From the NCBI RefSeq assembly GCF_945859705.1, contig NC_079134.1, forward strand, positions 12,627,545 through 12,691,544: a stretch of 64,000 bases of DNA, given 5' to 3'. Under the pieces are notes generated by a model that saw nothing but the letters and a program-made list of their open reading frames with translations, was not told where the DNA came from and searched no databases. The position numbers and the translations under genes were made by a program. This document shows, piece after piece, positions 1 through 13,330 of the stretch. The stretch is from Episyrphus balteatus (lineage: Eukaryota; Arthropoda; Insecta; Diptera; Syrphidae). Position 1 is the stretch's first letter, and every line of letters starts with the position of its first letter.

Positions 1-954
1 TCGTAGAAACTAATGAACACAGCTACTATAGCTGTAATATAAAATGAATTAGGAAAATATTCGACAATTTGTCAAAAGCAATTGGTACAAAATGACAGGA
101 AGCTTTCACATTAAATTAGAAATATTGTGTCATTATTTTTTTTTTTTTTTAAGAGGGAAACACATTTAATAGGCAAACTTATGATGATAGAAGAGATTTT
201 GTGAAAATCTTTGAAACTTGACACATATTTATGTGAGGTGAATTAGGAGTTCCTGTCAGAAGTTAGTTCAAAGAAGATGAAAACAGCAAAAGTAGGTTTG
301 ATTACATTTTCACCCAGTTTGAAATGTCAAACTAGAAAGTAAAAAGCAGAATAGCATTGCGAAGCTTTATAAGCCCAGAAAATATTCTCAAAAAAGATTT
401 ACATTTTTGACAGAAAGAGTTAACGAAAAATTTTAAATGTAGGTACTTTAAAACATGTAGCACATACTACTTTGAAGTCATTCAAATGTACTCCAATTCG
501 AACTGTCACAAAAAACTGTGACAAAATCTATTTGAGAGTTTAATGTAAATATTTGTTTTTAATACTCAGACTATCATTTAACTGTCAAAATGTCAACTGT
601 ATTTCATCAAACAAATACAATTCCTCTAAAAAATATGACACTTTGGACAGAAAGATGGAACATTTCAAACATTATTTTAAAAAATTCAAACATTCGAGAT
701 GAACTGTCACTAAAACGTCAAACTGGTAAATTTTGAAGTATTATTAAATTATCTCAAGCTGCCAGTAAACTCTGAAAACAAATCCAATACATTTTTGACA
801 GATAAATTTAAGACAGAATTAGAATGTAAAACATGTAGCAGATTGACAGTTAAACTGTCATTGAAATATCCAACTAGCTTTCTTTTTATACATAAATATC
901 TTTGATATCCTGTTATTAAAATCCATAAAATCTAATAATTTCCTATCTTTTCAG
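1..954 (+). other. intron (3' part) with dense TGACAG/CTGTCA motifs
   Basis: Non-coding, AT-rich. No coding potential or RNA gene seen. It carries at least nine TGACAG or CTGTCA hexamers (near 93, 253, 408, 503, 582, 703, 796, 844 and 855). A T-run lies near 136-150. It ends at the acceptor of the exon at 955. Confidence 0.7.
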
Positions 955-1071
955 ATGAGAACGAGTGCAAATACCGACCGTGTGATGTCTTTTCGCACTG
1001 CACGAACACACTCGGCAGTTTCACATGTACCTGTTTTCCTGGCTATCGAGGCGATGGTCTTCATTGCGAAG
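955..1071 (+). CDS. dpy: dumpy exon: single EGF module
   Basis: Internal exon encoding one EGF-like module of about 39 residues starting with the remainder of an Asp codon, then E-N-E-C, followed by six cysteines in EGF order and the C-T-N-T-L-G-S-F-T-C hydroxylation-type motif. The acceptor is a pyrimidine-rich tract ending in TTTTCAG at 954 and the donor is GTAAGT at 1072. The exon is 117 nt with phase 1 at both ends, matching all other exons of this gene. It is the first recognisable exon in the window and is separated from the next by 18.8 kb. Assignment to dumpy rests on the downstream exons; alone it would be only an EGF exon. Confidence 0.85.
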
Positions 1072-3395
1072 GTAAGTTTGTTTACTATTTATATCCTTTT
1101 TTTTTATTTAATATAATCTAGAACCACAAAACAACATCTCTTAGGAGTAGATTTACACCAAAAGCCATAATAATATTTCGTTAAATGTCAGTTAGTTAGT
1201 TAGGTTTTTTTTCTACTTTGATGATGTAACATAATCTCAATTCAAGTTAAGTAGGTATATCAATTATTCTATGTTCAATATCAAGCTTTCTTTAATAAAA
1301 ATTTAAAAAAAACTACAACAAACTCCATAACTTTATGATCAGTTAATGTAGTTTAATAAAGATGCCATATTAAACGAGATCAGGAAGAAAAACCAACCGA
1401 CTATGATGGTTACTGCGTAGCTAAAGAATTACCTTCTTCGATGTTTTTTATTTTTTTTTTTTTTATTACTAACCACAAATTCACTGAGTTGTATCGGAAG
1501 AGACTTTAGTCTCATCTTCTAATATTATGTGTGCCGGTTCGTTCTCGAAAGATCCGATTACCCAAGAAAAAAGTATCTATTTGTTTACACTGGAACAACA
1601 CAAGGTGGATATATAGGTACACATATGCTTCAAACAGGTGTACAACTACGACTACCATCCCAGTGATGATGGTCTTCATCAGTATTATAGAACAATATTT
1701 TGTGTTTCTAATGTTTCGTTATGCTTTTTTTTACGTTTTAATGGCTTATCCTAGAAGCAGTAACAATAAAATACAAGAAAAGAACATACAAAAAATGCAC
1801 ACAAACGAAATGAGGAAGCCAAAACAAAAGATACTACTCGAACCGTCTCGGTAAGGTTTTATGAGAGTATCTACCTTAAGTCAACAAATAGGTATAACAA
1901 AAAAAATAGTTAAGTCTGCGGAGTGTTATGGGAGGAATACAATGAGAGGAAGTTATGCTTTCAAGTCTGATGGCAGTGATTGAGATGGTTGGTATCACAA
2001 ATTACTACTGCACTCTGGACGTTAGAAGAAAAAAAAAAGCGGAAGGTCAGTTGTTGTTTTATAAAGATCTTGTTTTACGTATCGATGGACATATCAAATT
2101 CAAAACGATTGAGAAGGAAGTAACCATTTATCACTTTTGCTTAAAATTATGTAGTTACGATTTTTAAGAAGAAAGACACAGTATAACAGTTTTATATTGA
2201 AAACGTTAATTTTTGAACATAGTTATTCAACTGTCAAAGCTGTCAAATCGTATAGTTGTTGATATTGGGTTCGTTTAATGGATAGACATAATTTCAACTT
2301 TTGTTGTCATCAGTTGACAGCATCAGAGTTGACTATCACATTAAACTGACAGTAGCTCAATTCCTTAATCCTTGCTGTGTGTTATAAATTATAATTGTTT
2401 GCATTATTGTTATACTGTTATACATTAGAATGTTTAGTGTAGAATTGCACTTGTTCCGCATAAAAAAAAAAACCTAGAAACAAAAAATAAGTTACATTGT
2501 TTCTGTTATACAGTTATACAAACAACAACTTAACTGATCACAGTGGGTTAAACCTGGAGGTTATTTTTTCTGAATCACCGAATTGACTCTTTCGATTATA
2601 CCAGCTTGAACAATATCATTGGTTTAAGATAATAATCAGAACACCAAACATCACATCAAACAAAACTAAAAGTGTTTAAATACACATTTCACTGAAAATA
2701 CTTAAACAAAATTGATATTTTCAAGAATTCAAACAAATTATCGATACCATTTGCCATATCAACATCATTTTTATCTGGAAATACTGATATGATATATGGG
2801 TATTAAGTGCTAATCACTAAAATCACTTTTCTTACGCACACATAAACTCATAAAGATAAATCTAATGGCAATAATTTACCTACCCATGATATGAAGTCAA
2901 ACATCAAAGCTCATGGGTAAGTCTATGCATAACTGACTGTCATTATTGATTACTTAATGTTTTGACAGTTTATTTTGCTACTTACCTACTGCACACAAAA
3001 ATTATTTTGTCATTTTGTTATGACCTTTAATATATGATACCTCAGCTACTTAATTTTTTTTTTAGGTGAATAGATAAACTATTAGAAGAAGACAAGGTAA
3101 GTTAGTTAGATAATGCAATATTAAATGTTTAAATTGAGGTAGGTTGAATGACAGGTCAGACGGGACAGTTCATGTCTAAAGAAATAACAGGTTTTAGCAA
3201 ATAATTTTATAATGTCACTTAAATGATGATTGATTGCGTTGAAAGTCCATTAAAAATTATTGAGCCTTTTGACAAATAAGAGGTGAATATAAACTTCATC
3301 AATTCCAAATCCTATTTAAACCGAGTTTTCAGCATAATTTTCACACAGACTAGATTTAATAATGATATTTCACAGACTTTTTTGAAATCTCAATT

Positions 3396-5105
3396 ATATT
3401 AGTAGCCCAGGGAAATTAGTAAATTAAATCGCATTTTTCGCGGGACAAAATTTTTTTCATGGAATGTGTTCGGGTGGTTGTCCTTATCATAAAAGTCAAT
3501 TTGTTGGGATAATTGGAGGTTGGGAACAGCCGCCATCTTGGAAAAGAGATTGGTATCGTTTTTATTGAATAGCTCCATTGTTATTCATTTTAACAAAAAC
3601 TGTTAAAGGTAAGACTTATTAACAATAAAATTATCTAAAAAATGATTTACAAAACAATTCCGTGAGTTGATTAAATAAAATTTTATAGTTGGTCAAAGTG
3701 CGTGTTTGTATCGCAAGGTTGGGGCAAAATGACATTTGTTCATATATCTGACAAACTTTTGATTTGTTTGGATAATTCTTCAAAAATGAATTATAGTATT
3801 TATAATTATCTATAAAATGAGACCACAATCGTTATTGTAACCATCATATTGTAGAAGTAATCTAACTCCGAATCTCTCCATGTATACTAGTCAAAAGTGA
3901 GAAAAAAGTTAGTTTTTTGCTAGTAGGCCGAGCAAATTTTGGGAGTAGAGGTACAACCAAAATATAAGTACGCAGTTTTGCAGCCATACGCATCTTAATA
4001 TCGATTTCAAATGTCTGACAACTCTAATTTTGTGCTTTATACGGTTTTCGGGGGATTAAATAACTTAAGTTTTCCACTTAATGTGAATGGGCTAAATTTA
4101 TACTTTTTGAAATTATAAATATACAAGCTGGTGCTTTATTATTTTTCCTAAATCTAGACACCCCAATCTTGAGGATGTGACCAATAGAACTCAAGATATA
4201 AGCCGTTGATGCGATTATGTTTTAGAGGCTTTTTTGTTTAGATTTTGTTTGTTTATTTGAATTGAAAAGCGTGATATGGTTAGTTAAAAAAGCTTATATC
4301 GTGAGTTCTATTAACCCGACCGCAGAGATTGAGATGTCCAGATTTAGGAAAAATGTAAGAGCATCAGCTTTTATATTTATAATTGGAAATAATATAAATT
4401 TAGCCCATTCACATTAAGTGGAAAACTTAAGTTATTTAACCCCCCGAAAACCGTATAAAGCACAAAATTAGAGTTGTCAGACATTTGAAATCGATATTAA
4501 GACGCGTATGGCTGCAAAACTGAGTACTTATATTTTGGTTGTACCTCTACTCCCAAAATTTGCTCGGCCTACTAGCAAAAAACTAACTTTTTTCTCACTT
4601 TTGACTAGTACATGGAGAGTTTCGGAGTTAGATTACTTCTACAATATGATGGTTACAATAACGATTGTGGTCTCATTTTATAGATAATTATAAATACTAA
4701 AATTCATTTTTGAAGAATTATCCAAACAAATCAAAAGTTCGTCAGATATATGAACAAATGTCATTTTGCCCCAACCTTGCGATACAAACACGCACTTTGA
4801 CTAACTATAAAATTTTATTTAATCAACTCACGGAATTGTTTTGTATATGATTTTTTAGTTAATTTTATTGTTAATAAGTCTTACCTTTGTCAGTTTTTGT
4901 TAAAATGAATAACAATGGAGCTATTCATTAAAAACGATACCAATCTCTTTTCCAAGATGGCGGCTGTTCCCAACCTCCAATTATCCCAACAAATTGACTT
5001 TTATGATAAGGACAACCACCCGAACACATTCCATGAAACAAATTTTGTCCCGCGAAAAATGCGATTTCATGCCCATATTTTGACTAATTTCCCTGAGCTA
5101 TAGTT
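3396..5105. repeat. 1.7 kb foldback: long inverted repeat with ~0.8 kb arms
   Basis: The left arm (about 3396-4205) reads as the reverse complement of the right arm (about 4290-5105), with a loop of roughly 85 bp near 4246. Matched landmarks: GCCGCCATCTTGGAAAAGAG at 3530 versus CTCTTTTCCAAGATGGCGGC at about 4945; GCTAGTAGGCCGAGCAAATT at 3919 versus its complement at about 4560; CCGTATAAAGCACAAAATTA at about 4450 versus its complement near 4030. By eye the arms are mostly identical with scattered substitutions and a few small indels, more diverged near the loop. The outer ends share AGC(C/T)CAGGGAAATTAGT. It carries no transposase frame, so it is best called a foldback/MITE-like element or hairpin locus. 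I saw no convincing target-site duplication. Confidence 0.9.
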
Positions 5106-8100
5106 ACTTCATTTACAAAAATAAAACTGAAAATAAACGTAACAAAAGTGGTGAATTCCACTCTACTTTCAAAAGAAGAGATTACTATCACCACAATTTG
5201 AAATCATAAAGGTCCAAACACAATGGTCAAACTTTTCCCAAATGTCAAAATTAATTCCCTTTTTATTCACAATATCAATCAAAGTTAGATAACTAACCAC
5301 TTGGTGTCAAAACTTAGGCCTCCAGGCAATGACAACTATTACGAGTTGATGATCAATTGTCTTTTATTTGTCACGTCTATTTTAAAACTTAAGCCTCCCG
5401 AGGCTCATCAACATCAAGTGTTTATGTTATTCATCACAGTGATTATAACGTCTTGCCAAAAAAAAGTGTAATTAAAATGTTGACCTCTTACAATCTGTCA
5501 TCTCTTTTAATAAAATTCACCACTTTAAAGACATCAACACAAAAAAATTATGACATTTTACAAAAAAAAAAACAAAAAAGTGATTAAAACATTTAGGAAT
5601 AATTACTGTCAAAATTGTACTACGTGACAGGGAGTTAAAAAGTTGATTTGTTGTCTGTTTTGTGTTGTCGTAAAGGAATTTAAACAAAAGACATCTTCAA
5701 ATTAACTTTGTTTTATGAATGTTTCTCTCGTGTGTTGTCAGTCAACAATATGTCCTACTTACCATCATCAGAGTTTCATCATCATCATCATCACCAACAT
5801 CATCCTCTTGGTTTGTCTTTTAAAACCTTTCCATGGACAGACATTGCCATGGATGAATCTTAGTATTATTTTGCACGAAAGGTAATTCGATACGGTACAT
5901 TCTCAAAGAACTCCGTCGGTTCTTCAATCTCATCTCGGCTTGAATATAAATCAAACATACCTATGTGTCAGGCGTCAGGTTATATAAAAGATGTGTGGGC
6001 TTTAAAGTAGATGCTTTACATGTTCGGGTGTCAAAGAGCAAACGAAATAAAAAACGAATGAATATAGAATTGAAATGAGGATATTTTTTTTATAGAGAGG
6101 ACAGATTGGAGTTTTATAGCTTGAAACGTAGAAAAAAGATTAAAACTAAAATGATGGATTAGATTGGATTTAGGATTATTTTCAACCTGTAATTATTTTA
6201 AAGCGATTTTTTTAGGTCACAAAATAGAAATATAGAAAGAGAGAGGTGAATTTAATTTGGATGAGGTGAATGGCAAAATATTTTTGTATATTGAACAGGT
6301 TTTTTGGTGAAAGTTGTGGAAAGAAGGTGCCAGAAGTGATTAATTGGGAACAATTTGCCAAATGATCTTTGTGAAATAATTCATTAGAGAATCAAAATTG
6401 GTTTGTTCTAAAATAGTTATGAGATATCAACACAAATAAATGACATCATTCTACTGTCATAATGATCTTCGATTGTGAATTCAACTTAAATTTAAATTGA
6501 GTATGGCAATTTGGTCATTTTATGTTCCACCTTGATGGAGCTTTTTTCGTTTGCTAACATACGGCAAGATCTATCTAATGAGGATGAGTACTTTAACACC
6601 GCGCTTAAAGGTTAAGTGCTGAAACTTTTGACGTTTAAAGGTTTGTTAAATTACCTTTTGTATAACAGATCTCACACTCATCCCGCTACATACAAATAAT
6701 AAATATAGAGATTATATTTAGTTTTGTGTTATACTGTTATACAGAGTTTGCTTTATACAAAAAGAAAGACAGATAAGATTAATTACGTTGTTATACTGTT
6801 ATAAATGCTATATTGCATTTGCTCTCAATGGGATCCAAATTCACGGATAATGAAAATTAATAGAGTATAACACTTCAACTGTCAATTTTGCTATATGAAT
6901 ATTGATAACTATGTATATCACGTATCATTTTTACTAAAACTCTAGTAAAATTAACACATTACATAGTTATTTTAAATTGCAACTTACATATTAAATAACT
7001 CTCTCTTATAACTCATTTACTAAAATCGAGGTAATATATTTTGTAGTTCATGATATATTTTGTAGTTCAATAGTGCTAAAACATTTTGAGGTATGTCTAT
7101 AAATAATTCATGGTGTAAAATTCTTTCATAGTAAAGAAATTAAATTACAATTAAAAGTTAAAAGTTAAATTCAACGACTTCATAAATCAGGAATTCCTTT
7201 GATACATTTTGCAAACCTACATGAGATTTCCTATATTCTTATGGGATAACTCAATTCTATTTTTGTCAACATTTTTCTTAAATTACATCTTCAACTGTGC
7301 TTTCTTAAAGGGTATAAAATACAAAACAAAAACAAAAAGTATGGAATTAACACCATTTTTAAAGGTAATTTATTTTAAGCATGACCATCTTAAGAATTGA
7401 GAAACACAATATTTAAAAGACAATTTAGTCATCCAATGGCATGCCAGGAATAAATTGATTTCCCTAAAACGGCAAACAAATTAATTCCACTACGCTTATA
7501 TCTCTTCTAAAGATGGTCAGAAGAGACCAATCTTCCTTCTTCTCCTATAGAGCTCCTATAGAGATTCTTTTTCGTAAGGCTTATAATCCCAACCTTTTTT
7601 TTTTTCTCTCTAAATCATGTTACTCCCGAAAGGAATCTCCATTGATTGAGATAACCTCCACCTTCACGAAGTGCATGTCTTTGCATAAATTTTGCATAAA
7701 AATTTAAACAAGCTATTTTTTGCTTCTATAGTCCTTCTTTAAAGTTTTTTTTTTTTGTTTTTTGTATTTTTTTGTACCCATGTTGATATTTGTTAATTGC
7801 AAACAAGATAACGCTTCAGGATTTAATTATAGTTTCGTCTCTATCTATATATAGAGAGGTAGAGATGGAATAAAAAGGCCTCTAAAACTCTAAACCTTTT
7901 ACGGAACGATAAAGGTCACCGCACATGCGTTCAATTGTCTTTCCTCAACCAATGGTCCTCTTTTTCGCAACGAGTTAAAGAATCTTCTCAATTGATCTCT
8001 AAAGGCAATCTTCGTTTTTATTCTCAAAAAGGAAGATAAATATATTTTTTATATAAAAAAAAAATATATATATATTGATAAAGACTGCATCATCTCATCT

Positions 8101-8599
8101 TCGTTGCATAAAAATTTTATTTTTAGAATACAAGAAGGAATTGAAAAAAAAATTAAAGAAAAAATACTCGGCTCATATGCAAATTTTTATTTTTTGTTGA
8201 AATTTATTTCTTCTGTTCAGAAGTGAAACTAAATGTTATCGCTTGATTGGAATGTCGACTTAGATTAGTATTTCTTAAAGTGGTGGTTTGGATGTGAAGA
8301 TGTTAATTTTTGATAAGCGATGGATACGTTGAATCTAGCTGAAGGTTTATAGATAGTTGAAATTTATGGTAAAAGCTTAACCAAGTAAGGGAGAAAGGAT
8401 GATATAAAGGTGATATCTGAAGATAAAAGTGAAGAAATAGAGTGTTTGGGTACATTAATCCGGATAGAAGGACCAAATTCAAAGTCCTGCAAGCCACGAG
8501 AGGTCCTTCTGCAGAAGGGTTCCACGATTTTATAGCTCAACGCTTCAAAGCAAAATCGCCGAAGATTTCGTACTTGATAATATTCTATGTTTACAGCAA

Positions 8600-10770
8600 A
8601 AACCAGATTGAACGAAAATTTAACGAAACTATCATCTTCATATTTGTTTTTTCACATAGCTTTAGACTCCATATTATTAGGCATTGTAAGAACCTCTGTT
8701 TCGTCCCGGGTTTCTCCAATGGAGTCGTTTTAGGCCAACGAAAAACAGAGTGAACGAAAATTTAACGAAGGTTTCACTTTCAAGTGTCATGTTTCAATTT
8801 CCACCCTATTGTTTATTTATAGTTGCACTCTTAGAATCAACTAATGCTCCATGCAAGCTACAAAACAAAGTCACACAAAAACTTAACGAAAATGGGTTTT
8901 CAAGGCATGTGATAAATTTTATTAAGCTTTAAAAAGTACTGAGTAGCTGAAAATTCTGCTAACATATCTTATTTTAGTGTAAAATATTAAAGAATTCCAA
9001 TACCAAGAGGACACTTAAAGATAACTCAACGAAATTAATGCTTTTGAACCCAATGAAAAGAATTTCGTTCAGTTTTTTTACCACTTCAGTAGGTACTTTT
9101 CTGTCCATTTATAAATTTTCTTTTCCCATCAGCATTTGATGAAAAATCTATGTTTAGAACAAAAAACAGATTAAATGAAAACTTAACGAAACTTTTTTTA
9201 AACAAAAAAATCATCACCAGTTATTATTTTACCCTTCATCAGATATTACATAACAGTATCGTATTCGCAATTAATATGCAAGCCATTAAACTTCAATGAA
9301 GTATTATTTTTTGTTCCTAAATAATGATAGCAACGGTACCTACATATTTATAAAGTTGATGACGTTGGTGATGACAGCCTTTTTTGTTGGTCATTTTAAT
9401 TTTTTTTTTCATCGGCAGTTTTTTGTTCGAAGTAAGATACAAAAATTGAATTTCAGAAGCTACTTGTTGTAAAGCATAAACCTGCCTACCTGTTGGGAGA
9501 GATAAGTCATTTTGTTGAAGGTATACTCTCTGGTCTTTCATTCAATCTGGTCATAAATTATGACACACGAAGCTCAACATACTGTAAAAGAGGGTGAGGG
9601 TGACACACTCTTTATTATATCTTTGCAAAAAAAAAATCCATTAAAAATGAAAAATTATATTAACATCAACGTATCGATGCATGAAACCATCGATACTACA
9701 GACAACCCAATCAAGATGATGATGACTCCTTCTTTGGGTCCTAAATGAGAGAATGGATCTTTATCTTAATTGGCAGCAAAAAAGTGTATCTCTTTGTATT
9801 TTGTACCTTGATGCTTTGCAAAAGATAGGATTTCGTTAATATAGGTTGAAATTTAATTAGCACAAGACGTTGTCAGAATATGAAATTTTTAAGCCCAGGT
9901 ATATGTACCTCTTTTATTTTTAAGGGCTGAAAATTTGTCTTGGAAAGAGGCACACAACAAAGAATGTGGCTTTGAGAATAAGGAACCTGGTACAAAACAA
10001 GTGTTTTTCTTAATATGCTGTCAACGAACAGCAATTGATTGAGTAATAAATGAGGATATTTCTTTTTAATAGTTCAGTTATCTAGGGAATAATCTAAGAA
10101 TTTAGTGGAAGAAACATGTTCATTAAGATTGGGAAGTTGTAAAGAACTTATCAAAGTAAACTATGGTACCTTCTCCCGTTGATTAGAAAACCTTTCACAT
10201 AATTTTTTTTCTTACACTTTGTGCAGATAGAAGATTGTTTGGTTAAATTTGATCACCCGACTTTATTTTCCTTTTCATAAAATGTACAAAAGTAGACCCA
10301 AGAACACAAGTAAATGAAAACTTAACGAAATAAGGTACCTCTTACAGTTGCCAAATTAAGGACAGCAGACCACAGAAAATAAAAGTCTACTTAGTGAAAC
10401 TTTGTCTTTGGTGCATTTGTTATGAATTTTGTTCAGTCTGGAGTGGCTTTTGCTATTCAAATTCAATGTAGACTTTAAAAACAATAATGCACGAAAACTT
10501 AACGAAACTACCACTTTGGATTCATGTAAAATGAGTTTCCTTCAGTTTTTAAAAGCATTTTGTCAGCGTTCTGCCTATATTAAAACACTGAAGAAGTCAT
10601 ATTAAATGTCTCTAAAGATCTTCAATTAGTTTTTATTTGTTTAAGCATCCGCGTTCCTTATATTCAATTGTTTTAAAAGCTAGTAAGAAAGTTATAATTA
10701 TAATAAGACAAACGCTTAGACGCGTCTTTTATCAATGTCTACAAGCTCATAGTTTCGTTAAGTTTTGATT
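8600..10770. repeat. dispersed CTTAACGAAAC motif cluster
   Basis: A short motif close to AAAACTTAACGAAAC recurs at 8619, 8761, 8881, 9181, 10320 and 10497, and on the opposite strand at 10752. Several copies share a wider context, roughly AAAAACAGATT, then AA(T/C)GAAAA, then CTTAACGAAAC. Further copies lie at 13352, 13546 (minus), 20343, 21597, 59638 (minus) and 59669 (minus). Function unknown: it could be a degenerate dispersed repeat or a recurrent protein-binding site. Confidence 0.6.
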
Positions 10771-11289
10771 GGTTTTTCATTTGCGTACCTTAATATTGAC
10801 AACTAAATATTAAACAAAGAAATTTTGTGTGTTGGTCCTTTGAGCCGGATCTAATCGTAAGAGACTCATCTCATTTGATTGCATAATTATCCTCCGAATT
10901 GTCGGATAACAAGCATAAGCAATAAAAAACCAATTCCCTTCAACTATACAAATTTCCGTGATCAAAAAAATTCGTTTCCATCTATCAAATCAAACAAAAT
11001 TAAGAGACTCATTGTGTACCTTATATCTCCCTTCATGCCTTATTACTACGTCTTCATAGTAAAATCAAATTCATCCAATTAGTGCTTTCAAGAAGATATT
11101 CAAAAGATTCAAATCTACTTATCTGTGCAAGCGGGAACTCTCAACAAGCAAAGAGACCTAAATCAATCTACAATTCTTTAAAACATGCGATTCTAATTTC
11201 ACATGCAGAAAAATTTTTCTCTATGATCTTCAACCTTCTTCTAATCCGATCATCATCAAACTAAACAAATACAATAACAACAACAACAT

Positions 11290-13330
11290 TAACTACAATA
11301 GTTACTAAAGAACTTTGTTTTGTTGTTGTTTGTTTGTGTATTAAAGATAGATCGAGGATTGAAAGACCGTTGGGTTTTGTGTTGAGAGATTCTTAAAGAC
11401 ATCATCGTCGTTCGTCTTTCGTCGTCGTCATGATCATCATCATTATCATGGCTCGGTACAATGACCCAGAGGTAAACAACCAATCTAACGAGTGATTCTT
11501 TTTTCTCTGATGTTTGCCCCATCATCATCTTCATCATCATTAACGAAATTTTTTCATCTTCATCGAAAAATAAAAAAAAAATAATCTACCGACGATGAAC
11601 GATTGAAGTCAAAATCACTTTCCTTTGAGAGAATCTCCAAGTCTTAGTAGCATCAAAGCAGGCAGGCAGCAGGACTTTGATGATGGCTGATGGGGTTCTT
11701 ACATGAAATGGAATTCCATGTTCACAAGTTCAAATTGAAATCCTTTTTCAATCATCGCCCCATCTCGCCATCATCATCGACGGCGATGATGATGATCATC
11801 ATCATCTTGGTCGTGGTCGTCGCTCGTTTTGAACGTGCTTATCGTCATGCACCACTCTCAAGACGACCGACGACTCAACAACAGAGAGGGAAGACCTCAA
11901 GTCGACCTTTAGTCGTCGCATCGGTCGTTGTTTTTTGTTCTTTTTGGTATCATCATCTCACTCGCTCTCTCTATTCTCAAAGACATCATGCAGCTATGCG
12001 CTGATGTGCAAGTTCAAGAAGTTCCAAGAGATGCGAAGTTCTCTGTTCTTCTGTGCTGTGCACTTCGATAGACATCACGGAAGAAGAAAAATATTATTTC
12101 TGCTCCAATAGATACAAATGTACATGGAAAATTCGAGCTTGAAGGCAGCCAAACAGCCAGCAGCCATATTACCATCCAGCAAGCAAAAACATGTGGATGA
12201 AGTCAAGGGATAAAGAGAGTTTGGAGTGCAATGGTTTAGTTTCAGAGTTTGATGGTGCTGGTTGGTGCTGGCTGGACGACTGCCTTTGTGTTATGCCATC
12301 ATTGGCATTGTATTGCCATGGAATTCCCATTCCATTAACCTCGTAAGCCTAAGCTCTGTTTTGTTGTGTCGTCGTCGTTGTTATGTGAAGCAGCACCATC
12401 CAGCACCATACAGCAGTAGTAAAAGCAGCAGCAACTTAACGCTCCTGATGCCTGAAAGTTATGTGGCATGCATGGTCATAGAACGTATGTGAAGAGAAGT
12501 TGCATCTTTCTTCCTTGCTGCTTGTGCTGACTGTAAAACTTCTTCCTAACAATAAAGAGTGCTGGGAAGAGGGTTATCTTCTCCTTCTTGTTTTTTACCA
12601 TCGTTGTAGTCTTCGACTATTATGATGATCATGCTGCTGAAGCTGATGATGATGGTGGTTTTGCTAGAAGAAGACCGCATGAAGAAGAAGAAGAAACCAG
12701 CGCGCAAAAATATTAGTCGAACCAGCAGCAGCAGAAACTGCAGCAGCAAGCAGCAGCTATAGAAACAACGCCAGTAATGTGGAAAATGCGCATAGAAAGG
12801 GAGATCATTGCCCTTAAGTGAAGCATGGCTCTTTTTTAAGCTACACACAACGGCTGCTTCTTCTATCTTCACTACTACTTCTGCTGTATGCTGCTGCTTC
12901 ATTCTACAAATGATGTTGCTGATGATGATGATGATGGTAGTTTTAGTGGTGGTAGTCTCTTGGAAGAAGTAGTTTGGGTATTTATCTATCTTCTTTGGCC
13001 TTTCAACGCAGACGTTGTCGAAGATGGTTCTTTTGTTTTTTTCTTCTTGTGTTTGTTGCATTTTTCTTCAATTTTTTGTTGTTGTTGTTGTTTCTTTTTT
13101 CTAAAGTTAAACTGATTTAATCGATTGTTTTGGCACAGCAGGGAGTCATAGGGGAGGCCAAGTATGAATATTATAGAAAAATGTCGATAGAATCGAATTA
13201 TTTTTGTGTGCAGGCAGAAAATATACAAAAGTTTTGGTTTTATTTGCGTTTATTTGGAAAAATTATTCTTATCGGTGAAGAAGAAAAAAGAAGAAGGGGC
13301 ATTCTTCAGTTTTTTTTTTTTTTTGTAAAT
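11290..13330. repeat. trinucleotide-rich low-complexity block
   Basis: Interrupted runs of CAT/ATG, CAG/CTG, GTC/GAC and GTT/AAC triplets dominate this stretch (for example 11400-11450, 11525-11545, 11770-11825, 12360-12440, 12600-12740, 12905-12935 and 13075-13100). Base composition is less AT-rich than the surroundings. Open frames on both strands here (for example 12546-13061 minus) translate to homopolymeric low-complexity peptide and are not credible genes. The block may be a microsatellite-rich regulatory segment; nothing more can be said from sequence. Confidence 0.6.

Noticed and set aside
1381..1430. Possible extra exon in the large intron
   Set aside because: A short peptide with one Cys, without acceptor or donor and without EGF/DPY spacing.
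8442..8753. 103-codon plus-strand frame
   Set aside because: No recognisable domain; it overlaps the dispersed CTTAACGAAAC motifs and has no promoter, splice or homology support.
12546..13061. 171-codon minus-strand frame
   Set aside because: Its peptide is low-complexity (Ile, Thr, Lys and Phe runs) from triplet-rich DNA, with no domain or splice context.
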